From the IMG/VR virus record IMGVR_UViG_3300042547_000164, positions 1-20,228 of that record: 20,228 nt of DNA. One strand, given 5' to 3'. The notes beneath the pieces were generated by a model. It was not told the origin of the DNA. It did no database searches and saw nothing but the letters and a program-made list of their open reading frames with translations. Within the stretch, counting starts at the first letter, position 1, and every line of letters begins with the position of its first letter. This stretch comes from a virus. Both the position numbers and the translations under genes were made by a program. Below, in pieces: positions 8,262 to 15,237 of this stretch.

Positions 8262-9839
8262 TTAGATAGTTCCAGCGGAGTTGCCGCCAGCCCATTGGGT
8301 GAGGTTGATTACAACGAATTCGGCTGGGTATTGCAGAGCGACACCAACCTCAATGTTTACATAGCCATCTTCAATAGACGATTGGGTATTGTTTGTCGCA
8401 TCACAAATGATGTAAAACGCACTGTCTGGATTTGCACCTCGCAAGTTGCCCTTAGCCCAGAAGTCGGTCAAGTTGCTGGAAAGAGCAATCTTGATGCGGC
8501 TCCAGAGTCGCTCATCGTTTGGCTCAAACACAGCAAACTGTGTCTGGTCTGCAAGAGCAACACGCAAGAACGAAAGGGTACGGCGGATGGTGATGTACTT
8601 GTCTGGACGAGTCTTTGACAAGGTACGGGCACCATTGATAATGGTTCCCCCACCAGCAATAGTGCGGATGCAGTTGACATGGTTTACGTTGTACAGTTCA
8701 CCTTGATCGGCGTCTGTAAGAGTTGAAACGAGACCAAAGACGTTTTGCAGATCCAAGAAGTAGCCCGCAGGTGCTTTAGCAACACCACGAAGGTTCTCGG
8801 AACGCACGTAGGCTCCTGCGATTGCTCCACCTGTATAGGTGTCACGGATAGCAGTTGGGCCACTCTTTGATGGGTCGTACATCTTCAATGCTGGGAAGTA
8901 AACCGCACCGAAGGCACCATTGCTCGTGCTGTAGCCTGCTATTGCTGTTTGCACATCAACCTTGGTAGTTGAGGTTAATGCAGAGTCAATGATGACAAAG
9001 GCGTCAGCACGGTCTGCTGCATAAGCAAGGGCTTGGTTAACACGGACGCTGGAAGTTTGTCCAACAAGGTTGATCAACAAAGGACCATTTACAAGATCCA
9101 AGTTAGTTACAGCCGTTGCCCATTCGGTGTCAGGTGACACAGTGTTAGGAGCAGTAGCATCAGAACCGCTTGCAAAGTTTAAAGTTTTTGCATAGGTACC
9201 CGCAATAACTCCATCAATTGCAATTGTTGAGTTAGCCGCAATGGTGGCTGGTGTACCTTGTACTTTAACGTACGAAGAATAAAGGTCAAGGACGCTCTTG
9301 AAGTAGCGGCTTGAAGTTGCATCAAAAGACAACTCTTGCCAGCGCTCTACCTCAACAGTAGAACCAGCCCGTACTTGGTTAACAGCCAAGGAGAACAAAG
9401 TGGTTGACTGCACCTTAGGTGTGCCAGCAGGGTCAAACAAAGTGTTTTGATCAAAAGTAATAACTGCTGAAAGATCGTTACCCCAAGCACCCTTAGAGGC
9501 CGCTTCTAGTGTAAACAGAACACCAGCGGACGATGCGCCCGTTACTGTTCCTGAGAATGCAATAACAGCAGATGCGGCGGTGGTGTCTAGGACACGAGAG
9601 ATGTAAGCGTCACGTCCACCGTTAGCGAAGTAATGGTACACAGCGTAACCAATGTCATAAGTGTTGGAGATTTCTCCAAACTTTGCCTTGTAGTCATTCC
9701 ACGAGGAAATCAAGGTTGGGGTCGCTGGACCACGCTCTGCGGTGCCTACAAAGGCTGCTGCCGTTGTGGCGGCTCGGGGCGTAATGTTGCTGGTGAATGG
9801 AGTCTCTCTTACGTAGACTCCTGGACGGTCGTATGCCAT
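8262..9839 (-). CDS. Contractile tail sheath protein
   Basis: A 525-residue protein with the clear architecture of phage tail sheath subunits. The N-terminus M-A-Y-D-R-P-G-V-Y-V-R-E provides the exchanged strand. It is followed by A-A-F-V-G-T-A-E-R-G-P and a W-N-D-Y-K-A-K-F-G segment. The conserved C-terminal domain (residues about 385-515) includes R-T-I-A-G-G-G-T-I-I-N-G-A-R-T, then Y-I-T-I-R-R-T-L-S-F-L and F-E-P-N-D-E-R-L-W. The middle is a variable beta-rich insertion. ATG 9839 has TTTAGGAGT upstream. It defines the virus as contractile-tailed; subunits surround the gp19-like tube and contract on attachment. Confidence 0.95.
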   Translation of the reverse strand: MAYDRPGVYVRETPFTSNITPRAATTAAAFVGTAERGPATPTLISSWNDYKAKFGEISNTYDIGYAVYHYFANGGRDAYISRVLDTTAASAVIAFSGTVTGASSAGVLFTLEAASKGAWGNDLSAVITFDQNTLFDPAGTPKVQSTTLFSLAVNQVRAGSTVEVERWQELSFDATSSRYFKSVLDLYSSYVKVQGTPATIAANSTIAIDGVIAGTYAKTLNFASGSDATAPNTVSPDTEWATAVTNLDLVNGPLLINLVGQTSSVRVNQALAYAADRADAFVIIDSALTSTTKVDVQTAIAGYSTSNGAFGAVYFPALKMYDPSKSGPTAIRDTYTGGAIAGAYVRSENLRGVAKAPAGYFLDLQNVFGLVSTLTDADQGELYNVNHVNCIRTIAGGGTIINGARTLSKTRPDKYITIRRTLSFLRVALADQTQFAVFEPNDERLWSRIKIALSSNLTDFWAKGNLRGANPDSAFYIICDATNNTQSSIEDGYVNIEVGVALQYPAEFVVINLTQWAGGNSAGTI

Positions 9840-9877
9840 TGTTTACTCCTAAATCAGGGGTGACAGGGTTTTAATAA

Positions 9878-10513
9878 TTAATTTGTCTGTTCAAGTGTAG
9901 TTGATACAGACAGAACTTTCTTGAGGCCAAGTAGTGCGGTCGTCGGGATTTCTGACGTCATTTGGAGCGTGTATACCTTACGGAAAATACGTTTGCGATA
10001 ACCAGCCTCAGGGTCTAACAGGTCCGCAGTGGACCAATCTAGAAGGTCCAAACGACGAGACGTACCATCCGCCTCAATCATTATGGAACTGTACCTAAAG
10101 GGCACTATATTCGCAAGCATTTGTGAAGCGAGTTGTCGGTCGTGTATAGCACTTCTTGTAAACGTAGAAACTTGATATAAAAGGTCTACTGGGGTAAATT
10201 CAGTAGTCCTGAAGGAGTCAAACCCTACCACATTAGGGGAACTAGCCGATGAGGTGCTAGGCCAATAGTCAAGGTTATTAGGGTGCCCAGCACGGTGGGT
10301 GTCTAGGTAGGTCTCTGAGTGTTGACGGTTCTTTGCATGAATAACGTCAATCAGTTCAATGGTGATGAAGGGATACTTACGCTCAGTCTCACCTTCTGGA
10401 TAACGGAAGAACACCTGTACGGGGCGGTCATTGTCACGGTCATCTGAAACCGTCAGAGTAGCAAAACGCTTTTTAATAGCCTCGTCTTCAGCAAAAAGAA
10501 AGCCTGTTTTCAC
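9878..10513 (-). CDS. Putative tail terminator/neck protein
   Basis: A 211-residue protein starting with GTG at 10511-10513, which overlaps the stop of a 22-codon mini-ORF (GTGA). I do not recognise a definite family. It has an N-terminal helix, a strand-rich core (V-Q-V-F-F-R-Y-P-E-G-E then Y-P-F-I-T-I-E-L-I-D-V) and a late helix/strand pair with many basic residues (Y-R-K-R-I-F-R-K-V-Y). Sitting between the neck proteins and the sheath, with this size and fold pattern, it fits a tail terminator/tail completion protein that caps the tube and sheath. The function is inferred mainly from synteny. Confidence 0.5.
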   Translation of the reverse strand: MKTGFLFAEDEAIKKRFATLTVSDDRDNDRPVQVFFRYPEGETERKYPFITIELIDVIHAKNRQHSETYLDTHRAGHPNNLDYWPSTSSASSPNVVGFDSFRTTEFTPVDLLYQVSTFTRSAIHDRQLASQMLANIVPFRYSSIMIEADGTSRRLDLLDWSTADLLDPEAGYRKRIFRKVYTLQMTSEIPTTALLGLKKVLSVSTTLEQTN

Positions 10514-10578
10514 TTAGGGGCACCTACACGGATAGCAGAACTAGAACTCAAAGGCAACACAGATGACAAGCCGATCAT
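10510..10578 (-). CDS. 22-residue coupled mini-ORF
   Basis: A very short reading frame, ATG at 10576-10578, with an AAGGA ribosome site 7 nt upstream. Its TGA overlaps the GTG start of the tail-terminator candidate (GTGA). The peptide is MIGLSSVLPLSSSSAIRVGA followed by P-K: Ser/Leu-rich with a single basic end. It may be a real minor peptide, but a leader whose translation feeds ribosomes to the weak GTG start is equally possible. It fills the gap between the connector gene and the terminator candidate, which otherwise contains only a small hairpin. Confidence 0.35.
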   Translation of the reverse strand: MIGLSSVLPLSSSSAIRVGAPK

Positions 10579-10609
10579 GGCACATCCTTAAGTTCTAGGC
10601 GTTGGACCC

Positions 10610-10625
10610 CTTAGCGCTCGCTAAG
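10610..10625. other. Short perfect hairpin in a neck intergenic gap
   Basis: CTTAGCG and CGCTAAG form a perfect 7-bp inverted repeat around a 2-base centre (alternatively 6 bp with a 4-base loop). It lies 15 nt after the stop of the connector gene and just before the mini-ORF. There is no T-run after it on either strand, so it is not a convincing terminator. It could pause or stabilise late mRNA. Confidence 0.35.
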
Positions 10626-10640
10626 ATTGTTCTAAGTTTA

Positions 10641-11177
10641 TCAAATATTAGGCAGCGCTGTAGGCCAAGGAAGGTCTTGAATACCCATAGAAGTTGGTCC
10701 TACGTCAAAAGGCATTTCTTGATTTATATATACTTCAATGCCTTCAACGACCACTAACACGTCATCTCGTAAGCGTCCACGCACACGGTAAGTTGCAAGG
10801 CTGAAGTAACGACCATCATAGAGAAACATGTCGTTCAGGTGCTTCTGGTACTCAAAAGGATCTGTCACCCCTGCATTTCTAAAGTCTTCAATAGAGGCTA
10901 CAAAGTTAGTTAGTTCAACAGGCTGGCGACCTTCTGGGATGGCTCGCTTCTGGTCTTCTGTTTCGGTAATCATGAGGACAGGAATGACTACACCGTCTTT
11001 ATACTTACGCCCACCGACCCCGATAATGCCTTCGTCGTACACATCGTCAAACTGAGACCCAGCGCTGGCTGGAGACGTGTTTGTTTGGTACTCAAACCAC
11101 ACCACCGTCTCGCCATGGTTCCTCGTGTACTCACGATAATGGCGGCGGATGTTCGTTAATTCACGCCGTAGATCCAT
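10641..11177 (-). CDS. Neck/head-completion protein (putative)
   Basis: A 178-residue protein whose ATG shares a base with the stop of the preceding connector gene (TAATG). It begins with a basic amphipathic helix (D-L-R-R-E-L-T-N-I-R-R-H-Y-R-E-Y) and continues as a beta-rich domain (W-F-E-Y, V-V-I-P-V-L-M-I-T-E, Y-F-S-L-A-T-Y-R-V-R-G-R-L, D-D-V-L-V-V-V-E-G-I-E-V-Y). It ends in a Pro-rich tail. Such an N-terminal helix plus small beta domain suits a head-closure or stopper protein linking the portal-connector to the tail. No signature motif was recognised, so the role comes from its position between connector and tail terminator candidates. Confidence 0.5.
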   Translation of the reverse strand: MDLRRELTNIRRHYREYTRNHGETVVWFEYQTNTSPASAGSQFDDVYDEGIIGVGGRKYKDGVVIPVLMITETEDQKRAIPEGRQPVELTNFVASIEDFRNAGVTDPFEYQKHLNDMFLYDGRYFSLATYRVRGRLRDDVLVVVEGIEVYINQEMPFDVGPTSMGIQDLPWPTALPNI

Positions 11178-11989
11178 TAGATGTAGGTGTTATTCGTGTA
11201 GCCCGTTGGGGGAGTTGTGTCAATGTAGACATCTTCACGCAAGTTATCAATAGGCGCTTCTTCCAATTGAATAATTTCTTTATCTTGATTTGGAAATACT
11301 CGCTCAATTGGGCCGTATTCTCCAAGTTCTTTAGCCTTAAAGATAGGCACGTAGCGGTTCGTAGTTCTGGAAACACGGCGTAGATTAAATATTTCAATTC
11401 TGTCAACACCGATGTTAAGAGCACGAGCCTGCGTGGTGTACTGGTTAGACCAATAAGCCAAAAGGCTTTGAACCATTCTAAAGCGCTGACTGGCTGGGAT
11501 ATGGATAGATTCAGAAGTCATCACGTCAATGTCTCGGCTGAACTCAGACATTAGAGCGCCTAGTGCTTCAACGATTGTTCCAATACCGATGGTTTCAATG
11601 ATGAGTGCAGACATGTTCTCAAGAGGAATGTCCAAACTAAAAGTGTGCTGAGAAATGGACTGGCGAGCGTAGAACTCTAGGTCAGCAGGCGATACCCATT
11701 CGTAGTAGTAGCCCTCAACCATAATCTTGGCGTTGGCTGCTGGGGTGGTGTTTAGGCGCAGAATGCCGTTACGGCTGTCTAGAGAGTACTGGGAGGTTGT
11801 GAGGGCAGTTACAGATGCCCCAACGTTGGTAGCGATCCACAACGTCTCAGTGTCAATGTTAGGGCTACCAAGTTCATAGGTACGGCCCACAGCGTCAAAA
11901 GACACCTGAAAGAACCGTGGAAAGTCACGGAGGTAGTTACGGGCTACCGTTGTGACTTCATCTAGTATTGCCGAAGAGTAGATAGCCAT
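11177..11989 (-). CDS. Head-tail connector/neck protein (putative)
   Basis: A 270-residue protein, first of the neck pair. Residues about 1-100 contain an amphipathic start and a beta-rich domain (L-W-I-A-T-N-V-G-A, then Y-S-L-D-S-R-N-G-I-L-R-L-N and I-M-V-E-G-Y-Y-Y-E-W-V). Residues about 105-200 are helical (A-D-L-E-F-Y-A-R-Q, I-G-T-I-V-E-A-L-G-A-L, F-R-M-V-Q-S-L-L-A-Y-W), and the C-terminus is polar. The 'R-N-G-I-L...A-x-I-x-V-x-G-Y' strand pattern is common in adaptor proteins of environmental myophages. It likely docks onto the portal. The next gene overlaps at TAATG. The call is by layout and fold impression, not a diagnostic motif. Confidence 0.5.
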   Translation of the reverse strand: MAIYSSAILDEVTTVARNYLRDFPRFFQVSFDAVGRTYELGSPNIDTETLWIATNVGASVTALTTSQYSLDSRNGILRLNTTPAANAKIMVEGYYYEWVSPADLEFYARQSISQHTFSLDIPLENMSALIIETIGIGTIVEALGALMSEFSRDIDVMTSESIHIPASQRFRMVQSLLAYWSNQYTTQARALNIGVDRIEIFNLRRVSRTTNRYVPIFKAKELGEYGPIERVFPNQDKEIIQLEEAPIDNLREDVYIDTTPPTGYTNNTYI

Positions 11990-12008
11990 GCTACCAGTTT
12001 ACTTCAAA

Positions 12009-12164
12009 TTACTGATCCCCTGATCCAGGACCAGGGACAGTGTCTCGGTACGGCTGGTTTACTTCTGGTTGCTGTTCACGGTGTCTGTGGGACATTGTTC
12101 CAAGTACACGAGTGATGTCTGCAACAGTTCCTGTTGGTTTAGGGATAGGGCGTTCAGTGGTCAT
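12009..12164 (-). CDS. Small hypothetical protein, 51 residues
   Basis: A short gene whose ATG (12162-12164) overlaps the stop of the preceding gene as ATGA and whose TAA lies 20 nt before the connector start. The product is polar and Pro-rich: M-T-T-E-R-P-I-P-K-P-T-G-T-V, a short helix (A-D-I-T-R-V-L-G-T-M), then a His/Arg/Gln stretch and a Pro/Gly-rich end. I see no known domain; it looks largely disordered. The overlap and the way it fills the interval argue that it is translated. The function is unknown; a minor virion or assembly factor is possible. Confidence 0.55.
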   Translation of the reverse strand: MTTERPIPKPTGTVADITRVLGTMSHRHREQQPEVNQPYRDTVPGPGSGDQ

Positions 12165-12478
12165 TGGGCTGCTTTTGCTTGTAGCAATGCTCGCTCATAA
12201 GGCAACCAATGCTGGTGTACGTACATCGTGTAGGCATGGGTGGCATTTATGTATGAGTGAACACTGCTATTAGGGAGGATCATGTTTTCTTTAAAGCCCT
12301 CTTTAAGGTTATCTACGGCCTCAGTGATGCCATCTAAAATGTGGGCTTTAAGTGTTTGTAAGAACTCTGGATTTTGTTCAGTGATATCAAAGAGGTCATT
12401 GTGGTCAGAAATGGTGTAAAAGTTATCCCCTGACTGAATCAAAGGACCATTACTTGTTTTGATGATTTTGTATGTCAT
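12161..12478 (-). CDS. Hypothetical protein, 105 residues
   Basis: I chose the ATG at 12476-12478; an alternative TTG six codons earlier would run into the upstream zinc-protein gene. The sequence starts with a beta hairpin-like segment (Y-K-I-I-K-T-S-N-G-P-L-I-Q-S-G-D-N-F-Y-T-I). It continues with helices (F-L-Q-T-L-K-A-H-I-L-D-G-I-T-E-A-V) and an aromatic/His-rich stretch (H-A-Y-T-M-Y-V-H-Q-H-W). I do not recognise the family. It lies between the small zinc protein and a 51-residue gene with which it shares an ATGA overlap, forming a compact cluster of three small genes between the fibre genes and the connectors. Confidence 0.6.
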   Translation of the reverse strand: MTYKIIKTSNGPLIQSGDNFYTISDHNDLFDITEQNPEFLQTLKAHILDGITEAVDNLKEGFKENMILPNSSVHSYINATHAYTMYVHQHWLPYERALLQAKAAQ

Positions 12479-12482
12479 GTTG

Positions 12483-12638
12483 TTACCACTTTCCAATTGG
12501 GCACTTTTGAGATTTGATGTGTGTCTTCACTTTCATAAAGCAACCACACTCTCTACAGGTCATGGTTGGCTTAAAAAGCCGTTCACAACCTTTACAAATT
12601 TCAAGTCTTTCTTCTGCGGTTAATTGTGTCTGTTCCAT
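12483..12638 (-). CDS. Small zinc-binding protein, 51 residues
   Basis: A complete small gene in the interval before the cysteine-rich protein's downstream neighbours; ATG at 12636-12638, TAA at 12483-12485. Cysteines lie at residues 15, 18, 28, 31, 33 and 46. The arrangement is I-C-K-G-C-E, then T-C-R-E-C-G-C-F-M-K-V-K-T, then K-C-P-I-G-K-W at the end. This is a known kind of tiny phage zinc-ribbon-like protein found in many environmental phage structural modules. It probably folds around one zinc. The role is not established; it may help assembly or be a regulator. The family resemblance is good, the function open. Confidence 0.8.
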   Translation of the reverse strand: MEQTQLTAEERLEICKGCERLFKPTMTCRECGCFMKVKTHIKSQKCPIGKW

Positions 12639-12647
12639 ATTTGTATC

Positions 12648-13724
12648 CTATACCGTGTAATCAAAGCGGTCTACTTGGGTTGACTGAGCACCTGCTGTAG
12701 TTGGGGACAATATAATACCGTGTTTTGTAGCAAAGGCTGCTGGTGTTCCAGAAGCAGAGCCGCTATTCGTAAGACCATTACGTAAGCCAGACCACGTAAT
12801 AGCAGAACCATTAGTAGTTACTGTTAGAGAAGTAAAATAAATAGGAGTAGTTTGCTCTGCTCCATGTGATTGTGTGGCAACAACAGACAGTACCCCTGCT
12901 TCTTTTTTAATTAATTTAAAACTATGGGTATAAGTTGTTATGGTTTGAGTTGTAGCCGTTGCTGCATAGTTACAGGAGTACGGGTTACATGCGTAAGGGT
13001 TGCAAGGGCCGCAGTTGCAAGAAGTGTACGTAGTGTTGCCTGTGTATGATGAAGAACTAGGGGGAACAACTGTGCATGGGTAACAGTTGTATGAAACACC
13101 AATGCCAAACATGCCTACTTCCCACCGACAGGCTTGGCACCCACCGTCACCGCAGTTAAAAGCACCACCAGGGGATTGAGGGCTTGAACCACCACAGTTA
13201 TAGCCATCACATGAGCACCCGCCTGGGTTATAAGTACTACAGGTGTATACGTTGTTACCGTCACAAGCGCCAGACCCACCACTAGGGCAAGAGCCACCAG
13301 AGCAACATGAACCACAACAAGTTTGATAACAAGTTTGATAACAAGTATTTATACAAGTAGTTCCAGAGAGAGTGCCACCACTAGGGCATGTGTAGACAGT
13401 TCCCGATGCTTGAGTAGTGACAACATCACTAACTACTGCCCACCAATTGTTAGCGTCCGCTACCCAAAAAGCAACGCCAAACCCAGCACCAGACCCACCA
13501 TTAAATGCTGTAACAGTTACATCTTGTCGTAATGACTCAATCGCAGCAAGTGGGTAAGAAACAGCCGTAGTAGCGCTGTATGCGGTGTTGGAAGCAATGT
13601 CCCAATCACCTACGATGTCTACCCAATCAAGATTAGTGGTTGCAAGGGATGCTGCATTAGCACGATTAAAGGTGTCACTAAATGATGGTAACCACCGTGA
13701 GGCTTCAACGATTCCTGGAATCAT
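12648..13724 (-). CDS. Fibre/decoration protein: jelly-roll-like domain with a cysteine-rich insertion
   Basis: A 358-residue protein placed 4 nt after the fibre gene. Residues about 15-105 resemble concanavalin/LamG-like phage domains: D-T-F-N-R-A-N-A-A-S-L, then W-V-D-I-V-G-D-W-D-I-A-S-N-T-A and F-G-V-A-F-W-V-A-D-A-N-N-W-W-A-V. The matching C-terminal strands resume at about 262 (Y-T-H-S-F-K-L-I-K-K) and close with a G-I-I-L...F-D-Y-T-V end. Between them, residues 113-251 hold 24 cysteines, all those in the protein, including C-Y-Q-T-C-Y-Q-T-C-C and C-N-P-Y-A-C-N-P-Y-S-C, in a Gly/Ser/Pro/Tyr setting. I infer a surface module inserted in a loop, either disulfide-stabilised or metal-binding. 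It may decorate the capsid or neck and contact cells; no enzyme motif is seen. Confidence 0.65.
   Translation of the reverse strand: MIPGIVEASRWLPSFSDTFNRANAASLATTNLDWVDIVGDWDIASNTAYSATTAVSYPLAAIESLRQDVTVTAFNGGSGAGFGVAFWVADANNWWAVVSDVVTTQASGTVYTCPSGGTLSGTTCINTCYQTCYQTCCGSCCSGGSCPSGGSGACDGNNVYTCSTYNPGGCSCDGYNCGGSSPQSPGGAFNCGDGGCQACRWEVGMFGIGVSYNCYPCTVVPPSSSSYTGNTTYTSCNCGPCNPYACNPYSCNYAATATTQTITTYTHSFKLIKKEAGVLSVVATQSHGAEQTTPIYFTSLTVTTNGSAITWSGLRNGLTNSGSASGTPAAFATKHGIILSPTTAGAQSTQVDRFDYTV
13318..13345 (-). repeat. 12-bp tandem direct repeat within the cysteine-rich insertion
   Basis: On the plus strand the unit CAAGTTTGATAA occurs twice in tandem, followed by a CAAG start of a third. It encodes the C-Y-Q-T repeat of the cysteine-rich insertion. 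This suggests local duplication or slippage as a way the module grows or shrinks. Confidence 0.7.
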
Positions 13725-13728
13725 AGCC

Positions 13729-14910
13729 TTATGCGATCAGGTTGCCGATAAGCACCCACGTGTTTGCGCCACGGTTAATGAGTGTTGCTCCAGCCCATTG
13801 ACCTTTTAATTTCCTTCGGTTACCTTCAGCGTTAACCGTTACGCCTGTGTCACCTTGCACAGTAACCGTGTAAGCGCTGTTGCTATTAGTTGCAAGCAAG
13901 TCAATTCGGTCACCGTCTGTAAAACCAGTACCAGGAACTGTAACTGTCATAGAAGCGGCAGTTGGGTTTAATTCAATTAACTTACCAAGGTCACCTACAC
14001 CTAATGTGTAGTTGTTACTGGTAATTGGAGCCACAGCACGGGTGGAGTTAAACCCTGCACGGGGCGCTCCTGTAGCCAGTTTTGCAACTGTTATAGAAGC
14101 ATCTGTAATCTGAGTAGAGCCTACGGTTCCTGCATTTAAAGCAGAACCTGGGATGCTCGTAAGAGAAGCACCAGAGCCACTGAAAGCAGTAGCCGTGATT
14201 GTGCCTGCGGTAAAGTTACCACTGGCATCACGCACAACCAAGTTGTTAGCAGTGTTTGCGGAAGCCATAGCAACGTAGGTTGCCAAGTTGGTCCATGAAC
14301 CCGCAGCGGTCTTTACATAAATCTGTGATTGCCCTGTGTTTGAAGGGCTTGTTGTATTTACGTAAGTATCACCAACAGCGCCGATACTTCCAGAAGGTGC
14401 TCCCGAGGCAACACGACTTAGTGAGGACGAAGCAAAGGCTCGCTTATCAACAAGTAGTTGAGTTGTGTATGTGGTGTTGAAGGTGTTCTTTACGTAGACG
14501 GCGTACAGAGGAATCTGTGTGGCATTGAGTGTAGGGAACACAGGGTTTGTAGCGCTATTGGTTCCTTGAACAACATCAAATTGAAAAGTACCGCTGTTGT
14601 TATACGCAACAATAACGTCAAAGCGTGTGTCGCTGCTATTTGCAGCAGCAGGGACAACTACAGTGCCACCTGTGATAGTTCCATAGGTGTTATCAATGCG
14701 AACCTCTACAGTGCTTAAAGCAACGTTAAGGTAAGCAGGCGTGGCGTTACCAGCAGCACTTGCTACTGATGTAATGTTTCCGCCACTAATTACACCATGT
14801 CGGTGATCGCCAATACTGGAGAAGTCAAGAGAGTCTGGCTCTGACTGATCTAATGAGGCAATGTTCCCAAGCCCAAAATCAGTTGCGTTGGGGACTGTAA
14901 AGCCTGCCAT
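13729..14910 (-). CDS. Fibre-like virion protein (head fibre or receptor-binding candidate)
   Basis: A 393-residue Thr/Ser/Ala/Gly-rich protein. The N-terminus contains D-F-S-S-I-G-D-H-R-H-G-V-I-S-G-G, a pattern seen near the start of many phage fibre and appendage proteins. Residues about 220-275 have the fibre shaft motif N-N-L-V-V-R-D-A-S-G-N-F-T-A-G-T-I followed by a short F-S-G-S-G-A-S-L-T repeat. The C-terminal roughly 110 residues form a beta-rich tip ending with N-T-W-V-L-I-G-N-L. No endosialidase, chaperone or enzymatic motif is visible. Its location between the capsid protein and the neck, away from the baseplate, favours a head- or neck-attached fibre rather than the main tail fibre. 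The fibre nature is fairly sure, the attachment site inferred. Confidence 0.7.
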   Translation of the reverse strand: MAGFTVPNATDFGLGNIASLDQSEPDSLDFSSIGDHRHGVISGGNITSVASAAGNATPAYLNVALSTVEVRIDNTYGTITGGTVVVPAAANSSDTRFDVIVAYNNSGTFQFDVVQGTNSATNPVFPTLNATQIPLYAVYVKNTFNTTYTTQLLVDKRAFASSSLSRVASGAPSGSIGAVGDTYVNTTSPSNTGQSQIYVKTAAGSWTNLATYVAMASANTANNLVVRDASGNFTAGTITATAFSGSGASLTSIPGSALNAGTVGSTQITDASITVAKLATGAPRAGFNSTRAVAPITSNNYTLGVGDLGKLIELNPTAASMTVTVPGTGFTDGDRIDLLATNSNSAYTVTVQGDTGVTVNAEGNRRKLKGQWAGATLINRGANTWVLIGNLIA

Positions 14911-14918
14911 TATTTACC

Positions 14919-15149
14919 TCACAGGGTGTCGTAGATGTTGCCGCTCTTGCGCAAGTAATTGTAGAGGTCTTGCGGGATGCTGTAGCGAACACCATCCTCA
15001 AAATTAAATGACCGTGTTCCCCAAAACATCACCCATGTGCCTTTTACTCGGGCACTGATCATGTCACTGGATACAACGGTCGGTTGCACTTCAGTTGCCT
15101 CTTCTGCTTCTACAGGTTCGGCAAAGATGTTGGCTTTTTTGGTTGCCAT
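14919..15149 (-). CDS. Small conserved-type head-region protein
   Basis: A 76-residue gene with a good ribosome site (AAGGAGTAATCCC before the ATG). The N-terminal third is acidic and likely disordered (E-P-V-E-A-E-E-A-T-E-V). The rest looks folded, with V-K-G-T-W-V-M-F-W-G-T, then F-E-D-G-V-R-Y-S-I-P-Q-D-L-Y and a closing Y-L-R-K-S-G-N-I-Y-D-T-L. The first gene after the capsid protein hairpin, it may be a minor head or connector-associated protein. I do not recognise a named family. Confidence 0.6.
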   Translation of the reverse strand: MATKKANIFAEPVEAEEATEVQPTVVSSDMISARVKGTWVMFWGTRSFNFEDGVRYSIPQDLYNYLRKSGNIYDTL

Positions 15150-15184
15150 GGGATTACTCCTTGTTGTTTAAGTTTCGTATTAAG

Positions 15185-15210
15185 TAAGGGGCGGGTTTCC
15201 CCGCCCCTTA
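15185..15210 (-). terminator. Strong hairpin with GAAA tetraloop after the capsid gene
   Basis: An 11-bp perfect, GC-rich stem closed, as read on the minus strand, by a GAAA tetraloop. It lies 27 nt after the stop of the major capsid gene. After the stem the minus strand reads ACTTAATACG, without a run of Ts, so termination is probably partial. It would leave downstream fibre and tail genes expressed at a lower level than capsid and could protect the capsid mRNA end. Confidence 0.65.
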
Positions 15211-15237
15211 ACTCTACTGCATTTTACTTTCTAAAAA

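Noticed and set aside
12479-12496. TTG start adding six residues to the 105-residue protein
   Set aside because: The ATG at 12478 is a better start and leaves only a short gap to the zinc-protein stop at 12483.
13318-13345. CRISPR-like or attachment-site repeat
   Set aside because: Only two tandem 12-bp units with no spacers; it is in frame and encodes a repeated C-Y-Q-T peptide.
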